The notes under the pieces: generated by a model
Databases searched by the model: none
What the model was told of the DNA's origin: nothing
What the model saw: only the letters and a program-made list of their open reading frames with translations
Translations under genes and position numbers: made by a program
Part shown: positions 25,444 to 33,209 of the stretch, piece by piece
Numbering within the stretch: position 1 is the first letter of the stretch
Layout of the letters: each line of letters starts with the position of its first letter
Origin: Phycisphaerae bacterium
GTDB lineage: Bacteria > Planctomycetota > Phycisphaerae > UBA1845
Assembly: GCA_022072505.1 (NCBI GenBank)
Contig: JAJVHU010000007.1
Span: 109,959-173,958, forward strand
DNA: 64,000 bases
Direction of reading: 5' to 3'

Positions 25444-26727
25444 GTGATCTCGATCTTCAGAAGCACACCCCGGAATCCGAGTCCGGCGGCGCGGAGGCTT
25501 CGCGCCGCGGCCGGAGTTGCAGCGACGTATGCGCTGGCGATGGCGTTGCTTTCCGGGTGGTTGTTCACGCTTCACCTCAATCATGTCGTCCTGGTGGATC
25601 CCTTTTCGGGGGATGGACTGCTGCATGCGCTTGGATTTCACGGATGCGCGGCACTGGCGGCGGGTGCGGCGTGGTCACGGGCCCGCAGCGGCCTTGTCCG
25701 ATCGGAGTGGCCGGGGCGCGTGATGTTCGCGTTGCTTCCGGTTCTGGCGGTTGCATCCTGCGATCGGTGGATGCTTGTGTTCTTTGCGCCGTTGCCGGAA
25801 CGAAAGGATCCGCTGATCGTTCCTCACCCCGTCCGGATGTGGACGCTGGCCGCGGGATATACGCTTCCGCTGAACTGGGGCGGAGACACGATTAACGAGC
25901 GCGGACTGCGCGGGCCGCTTGTGCCGGTTTCACCGTCCGCAGGCGAGCGGCGCGTGATTCTTGCCGGCGACTCCGTGGCGTTCGGATCGGAGGTGCCCTG
26001 GCCTGAGACGTTGGCGGCGGAGATCGTCACACTGTCGCGAGCGAGCGCCTCCAAAACGCCCTGGACGGTCGTCAATCTCGGCGTGCCGGGGTACGCGCCG
26101 TGGCAGGAGCTGGACATCCTGAAAGAGAAGGGGATGAAGTATGCGCCCGACGTGATCGTCTACGTATTTTGCCTGAATGACGTGACGGATCGCCTGCGGT
26201 GCGAGGCGCTGCGCGACGCGCCTCGGACGAACTGGCAGAAGCGGCTCGAAGGCTCAGGTCTGTTCCGGTTTGGGCGGTGGGTTTCCGCTCGACTCTCGCC
26301 GATCGACGCCCGGATCTGGTACGAGTCTCTTGCGGATCGACACCTGATCGGCGACGCGGATTCGCCGTGGCTGGCGCAGGCGTGGGAGCGGTATCTCGAG
26401 GATGTGGACGCCCTGGCGGAGTTCGTCCTCGCGCGTGAAGCCGAGTTCGTGATTCTTCTGGTTCCCTGCGCGCCGCACGTTCGCCCGGACGCTCGGACGG
26501 AGGATCTGCCGCAACGACGGCTCGCGGCGCATGCCGAGACGCGCGGGTACGCGGTCGTGGATCTTCTCCCCGTGTTGCGCGACGAGGCCGGGTTCGACGA
26601 TGGCGGGAGTTCAAAAGCCTTCGTAGACCTCTGGCACTTGTCGCCGGTGGGGCACCAGCTCGCCGCACGAGAGCTGATCCACGTCCTGGATACCCTGGAG
26701 CAGCAAGTCACCGGCGGACCGGATTGA
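25444..26727 (+). CDS. membrane-anchored SGNH/GDSL hydrolase
   Basis: 427 aa from a GTG at 25444 with GGGGAG seven bases upstream. Two or three N-terminal hydrophobic segments (about 22-45, 60-75, 92-108) precede the SGNH domain. All four blocks are present: I, RVILAGDSVAFGSEV with the nucleophile Ser177; II, VVNLGVPGYAP; III, YVFCLNDVTD (Asn); V, VDLWHLSPVGHQL with Asp395 and His398. In envelope clusters such proteins often add or remove acyl groups (for example O-acetyl) on glycans outside the membrane. It lies between two GT-C glycosyltransferases, so a glycan-modifying role is a reasonable inference. Confidence 0.87.
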   Translation: MISIFRSTPRNPSPAARRLRAAAGVAATYALAMALLSGWLFTLHLNHVVLVDPFSGDGLLHALGFHGCAALAAGAAWSRARSGLVRSEWPGRVMFALLPVLAVASCDRWMLVFFAPLPERKDPLIVPHPVRMWTLAAGYTLPLNWGGDTINERGLRGPLVPVSPSAGERRVILAGDSVAFGSEVPWPETLAAEIVTLSRASASKTPWTVVNLGVPGYAPWQELDILKEKGMKYAPDVIVYVFCLNDVTDRLRCEALRDAPRTNWQKRLEGSGLFRFGRWVSARLSPIDARIWYESLADRHLIGDADSPWLAQAWERYLEDVDALAEFVLAREAEFVILLVPCAPHVRPDARTEDLPQRRLAAHAETRGYAVVDLLPVLRDEAGFDDGGSSKAFVDLWHLSPVGHQLAARELIHVLDTLEQQVTGGPD

Positions 26728-26759
26728 AGTGTTCCGGCGGGACGCTCCCGCGGGGGACT

Positions 26760-28442
26760 TCAGGGATCGGGGTTTCGGATCAGGAACCGGATCGTCGGGC
26801 TGATCTTGCCGGTCGGCTCCGTCCCCCACGCCGCGACCCGCCACCAGGATCGATCCGTGAGGTAGCCGAGACCCTCGAACCGGGCGACCTCGCGGTAGCC
26901 CAGCCTCCCTTCCGTCAGCGCCCCCAGCACGGCGCGTTGCGGTTCTTCGTAGCCCTGCGTCTCGAAGCTCGAAAGAATCAGCACATCGCAGTCGGAGACC
27001 GCGATCGACGCCGGGTTCATCTCGATCTCGTGAACGCGCAAGCCCAGCTCGACGACGCGGGGCAGGTATTGCGGCTTGCCGAAGACGCCGATCCGGGCCG
27101 ACCCTGGAACGCGCTGCGTCAGCCAGGTTTCCGCCGCATACCGGCTGTCGCCGCGCATCTCAAGATTCAGCGCCGTCAGCAACGCGGCGGTCGGGATCAC
27201 GACGAGCAGCGCGACCACGGCGGTGAGTGCCTTGCCCCGACGCGGGTGTCGCAAGGCCGCGGCGATCTCACCCGCGCTGGCGATCGCCGCCAGGGCGAGC
27301 ATCGGAAAAAGGAACCGGCTGTAAGAAAAGCCCAGCGCTGCCTGGATCGTCAGGAGGTAATACGTACACGCCGGCGCCAGCAGGATCGCGGTGCGCCGTG
27401 GACCACGGCGCAGGGCGGCGACGGTGGCGGTGAGCATCGTCGCCAGCAGCGGCCAGCCGACGGCGCCGCCCGCGTAGCGGAGACTGACCAGCGCCAGCGT
27501 CACGGGATTGTCGTAGCGCGTCTGCCGCGCGTGGAGCGTGTCCGCCGAAGCGTCGAACCAGTAATCGAGGCGCGCGACGAAGCGCTCCCAGTTGTGAAAG
27601 GCGCCGTTGATGAAAAGCCAGGGAAGCACAAACGACGCCAGCCCGGCGAACCAAGCCGGCCTCATCAGGGTGGATGCAATCAACGAGCCCCACCCGGCGC
27701 CGCCGTCGGGCGCCGCATTCCGCGCGGTCCGCGCCGTCTCGATCAGGAGCATCAGCGCCATCCCGGGGTAAGCGCCCGCGACGCCGTCCTTCGTACACAC
27801 GGCCGCGGCGGCAAGCAGCCCGAGCACCGCGCATCGTCCGGCGCTGGGTCGCTCGGTCGCCCGCAGGTAGGCGACGACGCTCCACGCGAACCAGAACATC
27901 GACGGGACATCGACGTTGCCGAGGCGCGCGAAATACGCGAAATCCACGCCGGCGCAGAAGGTCAGCGCCGCGATCAGTGCCAAGACTCTGTCACCCGTCG
28001 TCCGCAGCGCGGCGCAGCGCAGCGCCCACCCGGCCCCGACCGCCATCAGAAACGTCAACCCGCGCGACGCGAGGATCAGCAGCCCGATCCGGTCCGCCTC
28101 GGGCGGCGCCAGCACCTTCGCGCCCGTCGCGGGGTCGATCGTCATCAGCCCGCGCCACGTCCAGACGGCTTCGATCGTCCGGTACAAGCCCGCGTTCAGC
28201 AGGTAGTGCAGCGGCGGGTAGCGACCGCGCCAGTCCTGAGGCCAGCCCTCCACGACAAACGTGCGGTTCGGACCGGCGATCGTGTCCTGGCTCCACGAAT
28301 TGAACGCCGGCACCCCCCAGCCGATCCCCGGCAGGTACGCGAGGCAGGCGAAGGCGACAAGGACGGCCAGATCACGGAACCACGACCACCCTGAAACGAC
28401 GCCGGAAGCGGTTTGTTGAGCGGACAACCGAGGTTCTTTCAT
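26760..28442 (-). CDS. GT-C type membrane glycosyltransferase
   Basis: 560 aa from the ATG at 28442 (MKEPRLSAQQ). An ATG at 28499 is in frame, but it overlaps a perfect -10 box and is less likely. A first TM (LAVLVAFACLAYLPGIG) is followed by a large loop with NSWSQDTIAG and RYPPLHYLLNAGLYRTIEA, the usual GT-C arrangement with an acidic catalytic residue, then some nine more TM segments and a soluble C-terminus. It probably moves a sugar from a polyprenyl-phosphate carrier. It converges on the SGNH gene with a 32-bp gap. Confidence 0.8.
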   Translation of the reverse strand: MKEPRLSAQQTASGVVSGWSWFRDLAVLVAFACLAYLPGIGWGVPAFNSWSQDTIAGPNRTFVVEGWPQDWRGRYPPLHYLLNAGLYRTIEAVWTWRGLMTIDPATGAKVLAPPEADRIGLLILASRGLTFLMAVGAGWALRCAALRTTGDRVLALIAALTFCAGVDFAYFARLGNVDVPSMFWFAWSVVAYLRATERPSAGRCAVLGLLAAAAVCTKDGVAGAYPGMALMLLIETARTARNAAPDGGAGWGSLIASTLMRPAWFAGLASFVLPWLFINGAFHNWERFVARLDYWFDASADTLHARQTRYDNPVTLALVSLRYAGGAVGWPLLATMLTATVAALRRGPRRTAILLAPACTYYLLTIQAALGFSYSRFLFPMLALAAIASAGEIAAALRHPRRGKALTAVVALLVVIPTAALLTALNLEMRGDSRYAAETWLTQRVPGSARIGVFGKPQYLPRVVELGLRVHEIEMNPASIAVSDCDVLILSSFETQGYEEPQRAVLGALTEGRLGYREVARFEGLGYLTDRSWWRVAAWGTEPTGKISPTIRFLIRNPDP

Positions 28443-28497
28443 CGTTTTCGTGGCGTTGATCCCTCTTTTGCATCGGACCCGCAGATCCGGCGCGGTC

Positions 28498-28503
28498 ATT
28501 ATA
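28498..28503 (-). promoter_or_regulatory. perfect -10 box for the GT-C gene
   Basis: On the minus strand the hexamer is TATAAT, in the gap between divergent genes. No good -35 is seen 16-18 bases upstream. If used, transcription starts near 28491, just upstream of the preferred ATG at 28442 and after the alternative ATG at 28499, so it also helps decide the start. Confidence 0.5.
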
Positions 28504-28613
28504 GGACGGATCCGGGATGAACCCGATCCCCAAGACCGTCACTCAGGTGACCGATAATCCCCCAAGTCGGACCTGGGGTTTGAACGATGATACAGGTGAA
28601 AAGGAGTTCGCGC

Positions 28614-29141
28614 ATGAACGCAAGAGGCTTGGCCCGCGCCGCGGGAGTCGCCGCATTGGCGCTGATCGGATGCACAAGCGCGCCGCCGGCCGCGCGCCTG
28701 AACGCCCCTCCGCAGGGCGTGGCGGGCGACCCGCCGGCGCTGGCGGATACTTTCAGGAGCATGTCGGACAACGCGATGACGCACGACATGACGGTGGCGG
28801 ATCTGCACTTCATCCCGCACAGCGGCGAGATTTCAGGGACGGGCGTCGTGCGCCTGACGCGTCTGACGCCGCACCTGAATCACTACGGCGGCATCGTGCG
28901 CTACGAGACCTTCGAGAAGGATCAGACCCTGGTGGACATGCGCCTGGAACACGTCCGGGAGTTTCTCGTCGACGCCGGGTGCGACATGAGCCGCGTCGAG
29001 GTGAAGGCGATGATCTCCGGCGGTCGCGGCATTCGCGCGTCCGACGCGATCCGCCAGATGGAGAAGGGCACGACGCCGCCGACGGACGGACAGGGCGGCG
29101 CGGGCATGACGGGCGGCGCATCCGCCTCGGCGGGCGGCTGA
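28614..29141 (+). CDS. lipoprotein with OmpA/CpaD-like character
   Basis: 175 aa from the ATG at 28614, with AAGGAG (28601-28606) seven bases upstream. Signal peptide MNARGLARAAGVAALALIGC with lipobox ALIGC, so lipid-anchored. The mature core, VVRLTRLTPHLNHYGGIVRY followed by LVDMRLEHVREFLVDAGCD and VEVKAMISGGRGI, has the pattern of OmpA-like or CpaD-like pilus lipoproteins (a strand, a helix with RxxxVRxFL, then a strand). The tail is Gly/Ala-rich. It is followed 35 bp later by a TPR lipoprotein, an arrangement that recalls CpaD plus TadD in tad pilus loci, although no other tad gene is present in the window. Confidence 0.72.
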   Translation: MNARGLARAAGVAALALIGCTSAPPAARLNAPPQGVAGDPPALADTFRSMSDNAMTHDMTVADLHFIPHSGEISGTGVVRLTRLTPHLNHYGGIVRYETFEKDQTLVDMRLEHVREFLVDAGCDMSRVEVKAMISGGRGIRASDAIRQMEKGTTPPTDGQGGAGMTGGASASAGG

Positions 29142-29176
29142 GCGTAAGAGGGGCACGGCAAGGAGGCACGACGGTG

Positions 29177-31177
29177 ATGACACGAAGGACGATTCCGCTC
29201 CTGGCGGCGCTGGCGACGCTGACGGGCTGCTCGCAGACGGACAACTCGATCGCCACGCAGAAAAAGGGCGGGTGGCAGAGGCTGGATCCGGCCGCTCTGG
29301 CGGACGCCGTGGAAAGCCCGCCGCCGAAGATTCTTCCGCAGACGCACTTCGCCGCGGGACAACTGCTCGAAGCGCAAGGCGACTTCAACCGCGCCATCGC
29401 CCAGTATCAGCGGGCGGTCCTGCTCAATCACAATTTCGTCGCCGCCTACCACCGACTCGGGATGGTGCTCGCGCGGCAGGGACGGCACCGCGAGGCGATC
29501 GACAATCTTGAAAAAGCCGTGGCCCTCCGCCCCAGCGAGCCGATCCTTCGCAACAATCTGGGCTTCGAGTACTGCCGGATCAACGACTTCGACCGCGCCG
29601 TCACGCACCTTCAGGCCGCCGTGGCGATCGACCCGCAGTTCGAGCGGGCGCAGGTCAACCTTGGGATGGCGCTGAGCAAGGTCGGTCGGTTTGATGAAGC
29701 CCTCGAGGCGTTCCGCGCCGTCCTGCCCGAGTCGCACGCCCAGTACAACCTCGGCATGATGTTCTGCGGGTCGAAGCGCTATCGCGACGCCGGGCTGGCG
29801 TTTCATCGCGCTCTGCAGCTCGACCCGGCGCTGACCGCCGCGCGCACCCAGCTCGCTTCGATCGAGGCGTACGTGGACGTGTCATCCTTCGAGACGCCGC
29901 AGCCGGCGTCCGACGACGACTCGAATCCGTCGCCGTGGGAAATTCAAACGTTGACCGGAGCGCCGGAGTCGCAGACACAGGACTCTCCCAGCCGGCTGGA
30001 GCCGCTGCAAAGACTGGATGATGACGTGAACTCGGTCCCCTCGGACGAGACGGCGGAGTACGTCGCCGATGAACTGGAGCTTATCTCGTCGCCGATCCTT
30101 GACGAAAGCGACGACGACTGCGACGACTCCGTCGCCGACCCGCCCGCCGATGCAGGCGGTTTTGCGTCGTCAGATTCGGATTCAGGCTCAAACGACTCGA
30201 CCCAGACCGGTGAGGATCGGCACGACAGCGACGATCTCTCCGGCGCGCAGGACGCCGGGACGGACGCAACATCGGATGTGCCTGAGAACTCGGATCCGAT
30301 CCCGCCCGCGGAGGAGGATTGCGAGGACGACGGCGAGCCGCACGTGCGCTTTGAAGACGTTTTTCCCGTCGATGACGGTCTGACGCCGCCGATGCCCTAT
30401 CAGGACGCTCTCGACGCACCGGCGTTCGCCTTCTCGGCGCCGGTGATCGAGAAGTCCGTCGAAACGTGGGTGCGAACCGTCGAGGCCCGAGCGGATTATG
30501 CGCCGCCCGCGGACGAAGCCTTCGTCGCCCGCGAGCCGACCTGGTGGACCGAGGCGACCGTCGGAAGCACGCCCTGCACGGATGAGGCGATCTTCTTCCT
30601 CACGGATCCGGATCCCGTCCTTGCCGCATCCGCGGACGAGACCGCGTTTTTCGTCGTGGACCCGGAAGCGGTTTTCTTTGAGGACGTTGAGCCGGCCGCG
30701 GAAACGACGCTTCCGTCCGCCCCGCCGACGTTCGGAACGCCGCTGAATCCGGAGGCGAGCCTGAACGAACCGATCGTGACGGTCGATCCGTCGATCGACG
30801 CGGCGTCTTTTCCGCTCGCGCTTCCGACGACCGAACCCGTCGTCTTCTGGTCGGAACTCGGATTCGGGTGGATTCTGATCGCGGAAGAGCACGGACCGGC
30901 GGACGAGCCGGCGGCATTGCCCAGTTCCCTGCTGGGTTCGATCGAACTGGCGGATTCCGCCGCGGATGCCTCAAGGTGGCCGCCTGAGGAAGGCTCGGAC
31001 GGCGAGGAGGCTTGCGATGACGGCGCGTTTGTCGAGCACTGGTCGTCGGACGGTTTTCGCTTCGGCTCGATCCTGATGCTGTCGGAGCCCGGCGCTGAGG
31101 CGTCGCCGGCGCGCGGCACGATGTCGGACCGCCCCGAGAGGACGGCGCGGATCATGTACCCGCGACCGTGGCCCTGA
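29177..31177 (+). CDS. TPR lipoprotein with long acidic C-terminal region
   Basis: 666 aa from the ATG at 29177 (a GTG at 29174 is as close to the AAGGAGG at 29160-29166). Lipobox LATLTGC. Residues about 55-230 hold five or six tetratricopeptide repeats (FAAGQLLEAQGDFNRAIAQY; YHRLGMVLARQGRHREAIDN; LGMALSKVGRFDEALEAF), as in TadD-like lipoproteins. From about 235 onward it is an acidic, serine-rich, low-complexity region with Asp runs (SDDDSNPS; DESDDDCDDS), then near-repeats of the form DEAIFFLTDPDP and DETAFFVVDPEAVFF. This disordered half is much longer than in TadD. Co-transcribed with the lipoprotein upstream and closed by a strong terminator. Confidence 0.83.
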   Translation: MTRRTIPLLAALATLTGCSQTDNSIATQKKGGWQRLDPAALADAVESPPPKILPQTHFAAGQLLEAQGDFNRAIAQYQRAVLLNHNFVAAYHRLGMVLARQGRHREAIDNLEKAVALRPSEPILRNNLGFEYCRINDFDRAVTHLQAAVAIDPQFERAQVNLGMALSKVGRFDEALEAFRAVLPESHAQYNLGMMFCGSKRYRDAGLAFHRALQLDPALTAARTQLASIEAYVDVSSFETPQPASDDDSNPSPWEIQTLTGAPESQTQDSPSRLEPLQRLDDDVNSVPSDETAEYVADELELISSPILDESDDDCDDSVADPPADAGGFASSDSDSGSNDSTQTGEDRHDSDDLSGAQDAGTDATSDVPENSDPIPPAEEDCEDDGEPHVRFEDVFPVDDGLTPPMPYQDALDAPAFAFSAPVIEKSVETWVRTVEARADYAPPADEAFVAREPTWWTEATVGSTPCTDEAIFFLTDPDPVLAASADETAFFVVDPEAVFFEDVEPAAETTLPSAPPTFGTPLNPEASLNEPIVTVDPSIDAASFPLALPTTEPVVFWSELGFGWILIAEEHGPADEPAALPSSLLGSIELADSAADASRWPPEEGSDGEEACDDGAFVEHWSSDGFRFGSILMLSEPGAEASPARGTMSDRPERTARIMYPRPWP

Positions 31178-31211
31178 TCCCTCGGCGAACTTCAAGAGGT
31201 AAAAGAGACGG

Positions 31212-31239
31212 AGAGGCGCTGCGGCGCCTCTTTTTTTTT
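31212..31239 (+). terminator. intrinsic terminator of the lipoprotein/TPR operon
   Basis: Stem GAGGCGC / GCGCCTC (7 bp, extended by an A-T pair) with loop TGCG and nine T directly after. It lies 35 bp after the TPR gene stop. Confidence 0.92.
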
Positions 31240-31280
31240 CCGGGAGTGCGGATCGTCCGAAGCTTTCCGAACGTGCGGCT

Positions 31281-31472
31281 TCAGCTTCCTTCGGATTCCT
31301 CGTCGGCGTCGGGGTGGTCCGGGTCGACGACCGCCGCGCGCACGTCGCCGCCGCCGGTCAGGCGAAGGCGGAGCGTCGCGCCCGTGCCGCCGCAGGTCAT
31401 GTAAACCGTTGTCTCCGGCATGTCGAAGGAATGCGACCGCTCGCACGCCGGACAATCAAAACGCACCAGCAT
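31281..31472 (-). CDS. small zinc-ribbon-like protein
   Basis: 63 aa, MLVRFDCPACERSHSFDM..., with CPAC and a later Cys (TVYMTCGGTG), then ATLRLRLTGGGDVRAAVVD and an acidic tail. Two Cys in CxxC plus a third isolated Cys could make part of a metal site. The composition is protein-like and I recall similar short proteins in planctomycetes. It follows lysC on the same strand with a 48-bp gap. Function unknown. Confidence 0.65.
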   Translation of the reverse strand: MLVRFDCPACERSHSFDMPETTVYMTCGGTGATLRLRLTGGGDVRAAVVDPDHPDADEESEGS

Positions 31473-31520
31473 AAGACACCTGCCCGCCTCTCGAACGTTC
31501 TTCCGCCCGACTCGCGCCCG

Positions 31521-32771
31521 CTACGGCGCGACATGAAGCCCGAAGGCGTCATGCACAAGCTGCAGCGCCCGCGGTCCGTCCTCGCGGCGCACAAGGCAGC
31601 TTAACACGATTTCGCTCGTCGAGATGTTGTGAATGTTCACGCCGCCTTCGGCGAGCGCCGAAAACATCGTCGACGCCACGCCGGACGCCGTCCTCATGCC
31701 CACGCCGATCGCGCTGACCTTCGCGACGCCGTCATCCACGCTCATCCCGGACAGACTCATCTCACGCACGAGGTCCGCGCAGGTGCGCTTCGCCTCGGCG
31801 AGGTCCGCGGCGCTGACCGAGAACGTCAGGTTCGCCTGCCGCCCCTCGTCGTACACGTTCTGCACGATGTCGTCCACGAGGACGTTCTTCGCCGCGATCG
31901 CGCCGAAAATCTTCGCGGCCATCCCGGGTCGGTTCGGCACGCCCGCCAGCGTGATCGACGCGAGATCCTGCTTGAGCGTGACGCCTTGGACGGCGGCGTC
32001 CTCCATCCCCTTTGTTTCCGTCATGATCAAGGTTCCCGGCGCGTCCGTCAGCGAGCTGCGGACGTGGATCGGCACGCGATACTTCTTTCCGAACTCGATC
32101 GCCCGCGAGTGCATGACCGCCGCGCCCGCCGCGGCCATCTCGAGCATCGTGTCGTAGCTGATGCGGTCGATCTTCCGCGCCTGCGGCACGAGGCGGGGAT
32201 CCGTCGTGTACACGCCGTCCACGTCGGTGTAAATCTCGCAGATCTCCGCCCCGAGGACGCTCGCCAGCGCCGCGGCCGTCGTGTCCGAGGCGCCGCGCCC
32301 CAGCGTCGTGATCTCGCCGCCCGCGTCGATCCCCTGAAACCCCGCGACGATCACGATCCGTCCCGCCGCCAGCTCCCGATCGATCCGCTCCCGGCTGATC
32401 CGCTGAATCCGCGCCCGCGTGTGAACGCTGTCCGTGAGCAGCCCGAGCTGCGCGCCCGTCAGGCTGATCGCCTCGTGCCCCGCTGCGTGGATCGCCATCG
32501 CCATCAGGGCGATCGACACCTGCTCGCCGGTTGTCAGGAGCATGTCGAGTTCCCGCTTCGGCGGGTCGGCGGACACCTCGCCGGCCAGTTTCAGCAGCTC
32601 GTCCGTCGTGTGCCCCATCGCGGACACGATCAGAACGACCTGCTTGCCCTCGAGCTTGGCGCGGATCGCCCGCCGGGCGGCGCGATGAATCCGCTCCGCG
32701 TTGGCGACGCTCGTCCCTCCGAATTTCTGCACGATCAGCGACACGGTGGGGGGAAAGATACCGGCCGCCAC
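31521..32771 (-). CDS. lysC: aspartate kinase
   Basis: 416 aa. Phosphorylates aspartate, the first step to lysine (diaminopimelate), threonine and methionine. Kinase part: VQKFGGTSVANAERI (residues 15-29), LLTTGEQVSIALMA, LGRGASDTTAAALASVLGAE, YTDVDGVYTTDPRLVPQA. C-terminal tandem ACT domains, SITLAGVPNRPGMAAKIFGA and KVSAIGVGMRTASGVASTMF, suggest end-product feedback. Start uncertain: GTG at 32771 or GTG at 32744 (VSLIVQKFGG); neither has a clear Shine-Dalgarno. No lysine riboswitch was recognised upstream. Confidence 0.95.
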   Translation of the reverse strand: MAAGIFPPTVSLIVQKFGGTSVANAERIHRAARRAIRAKLEGKQVVLIVSAMGHTTDELLKLAGEVSADPPKRELDMLLTTGEQVSIALMAMAIHAAGHEAISLTGAQLGLLTDSVHTRARIQRISRERIDRELAAGRIVIVAGFQGIDAGGEITTLGRGASDTTAAALASVLGAEICEIYTDVDGVYTTDPRLVPQARKIDRISYDTMLEMAAAGAAVMHSRAIEFGKKYRVPIHVRSSLTDAPGTLIMTETKGMEDAAVQGVTLKQDLASITLAGVPNRPGMAAKIFGAIAAKNVLVDDIVQNVYDEGRQANLTFSVSAADLAEAKRTCADLVREMSLSGMSVDDGVAKVSAIGVGMRTASGVASTMFSALAEGGVNIHNISTSEIVLSCLVRREDGPRALQLVHDAFGLHVAP

Positions 32772-33209
32772 CGCAGGTTCAAGGATGACATGCGTTGCAC
32801 CGCAGTCTTTCCTCCGGCGACAGAATTACCCACCTGGCTCCAACTCAGTGAGCAGGATTGCGCACCCCGATCGGATTGTTCTCACCGCCTCTTTGTGCTT
32901 TCCGCGGACTTTGAGGCCTTTGCGGGGCAACATCACGGATCCGCGCATGCTGGTACGCAACGTGCCCTGATATTATCGCTCGAAACGGGCGCCTTGCCGC
33001 CCGGCGGCGGGGACATGCGCTCCGAACGTCGGGAATGTCGAGGCCTTGGGGAACCCGTTGCGCTCGGCGCAGCGGTGTGAGGTTGGTTCGGACGGGCAGG
33101 CGACCCGCCTCGGGCAGATCCGCCTCCTTCGCGACCGACGCGTGCATAACCCGCGCACGTTGTCGGTCGCGAGGCTTTTTTACCGGCGGCGGATCTCACC
33201 TTCGACCCT
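32772..33209. other. 438-bp gap upstream of lysC
   Basis: No supported reading frame. It contains a candidate plus-strand transcription unit (32971-33181) with a -10 box and a strong hairpin-T-run terminator, described separately. Before it lies a short A/T-richer piece around 32900 (CTTTGTGCTTTCCGCGGACT) of a kind often seen as intergenic filler. Confidence 0.5.
32971..33181 (+). ncRNA. candidate non-coding RNA, about 200 nt
   Basis: A TATTAT hexamer (32971-32976) suggests a plus-strand start near 32983, although no good -35 is seen. The unit ends in a strong hairpin: CGCGACCGAC (33130-33139) pairs with GTCGGTCGCG (33162-33171), continued across a bulge by GCCTC (33122-33126) with GAGGC (33170-33174 region), followed by six T. 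Both flanking genes are on the minus strand, so this terminator does not belong to them. Sequence conservation and structure could not be tested; no SRP, tmRNA or 6S signature was found. Confidence 0.4.

Noticed and set aside
33040..33120. Possible SRP (4.5S) RNA in the lysC upstream gap
   Set aside because: The stretch GTGAGGTTGGTTCGGAC looked suggestive, but the invariant CAGG...GGAAGG...AGCAG loop is absent.
32845..33147. 100-codon minus-strand frame upstream of lysC
   Set aside because: Arg/Pro/Ala-rich without motif; likely chance in high-GC sequence.
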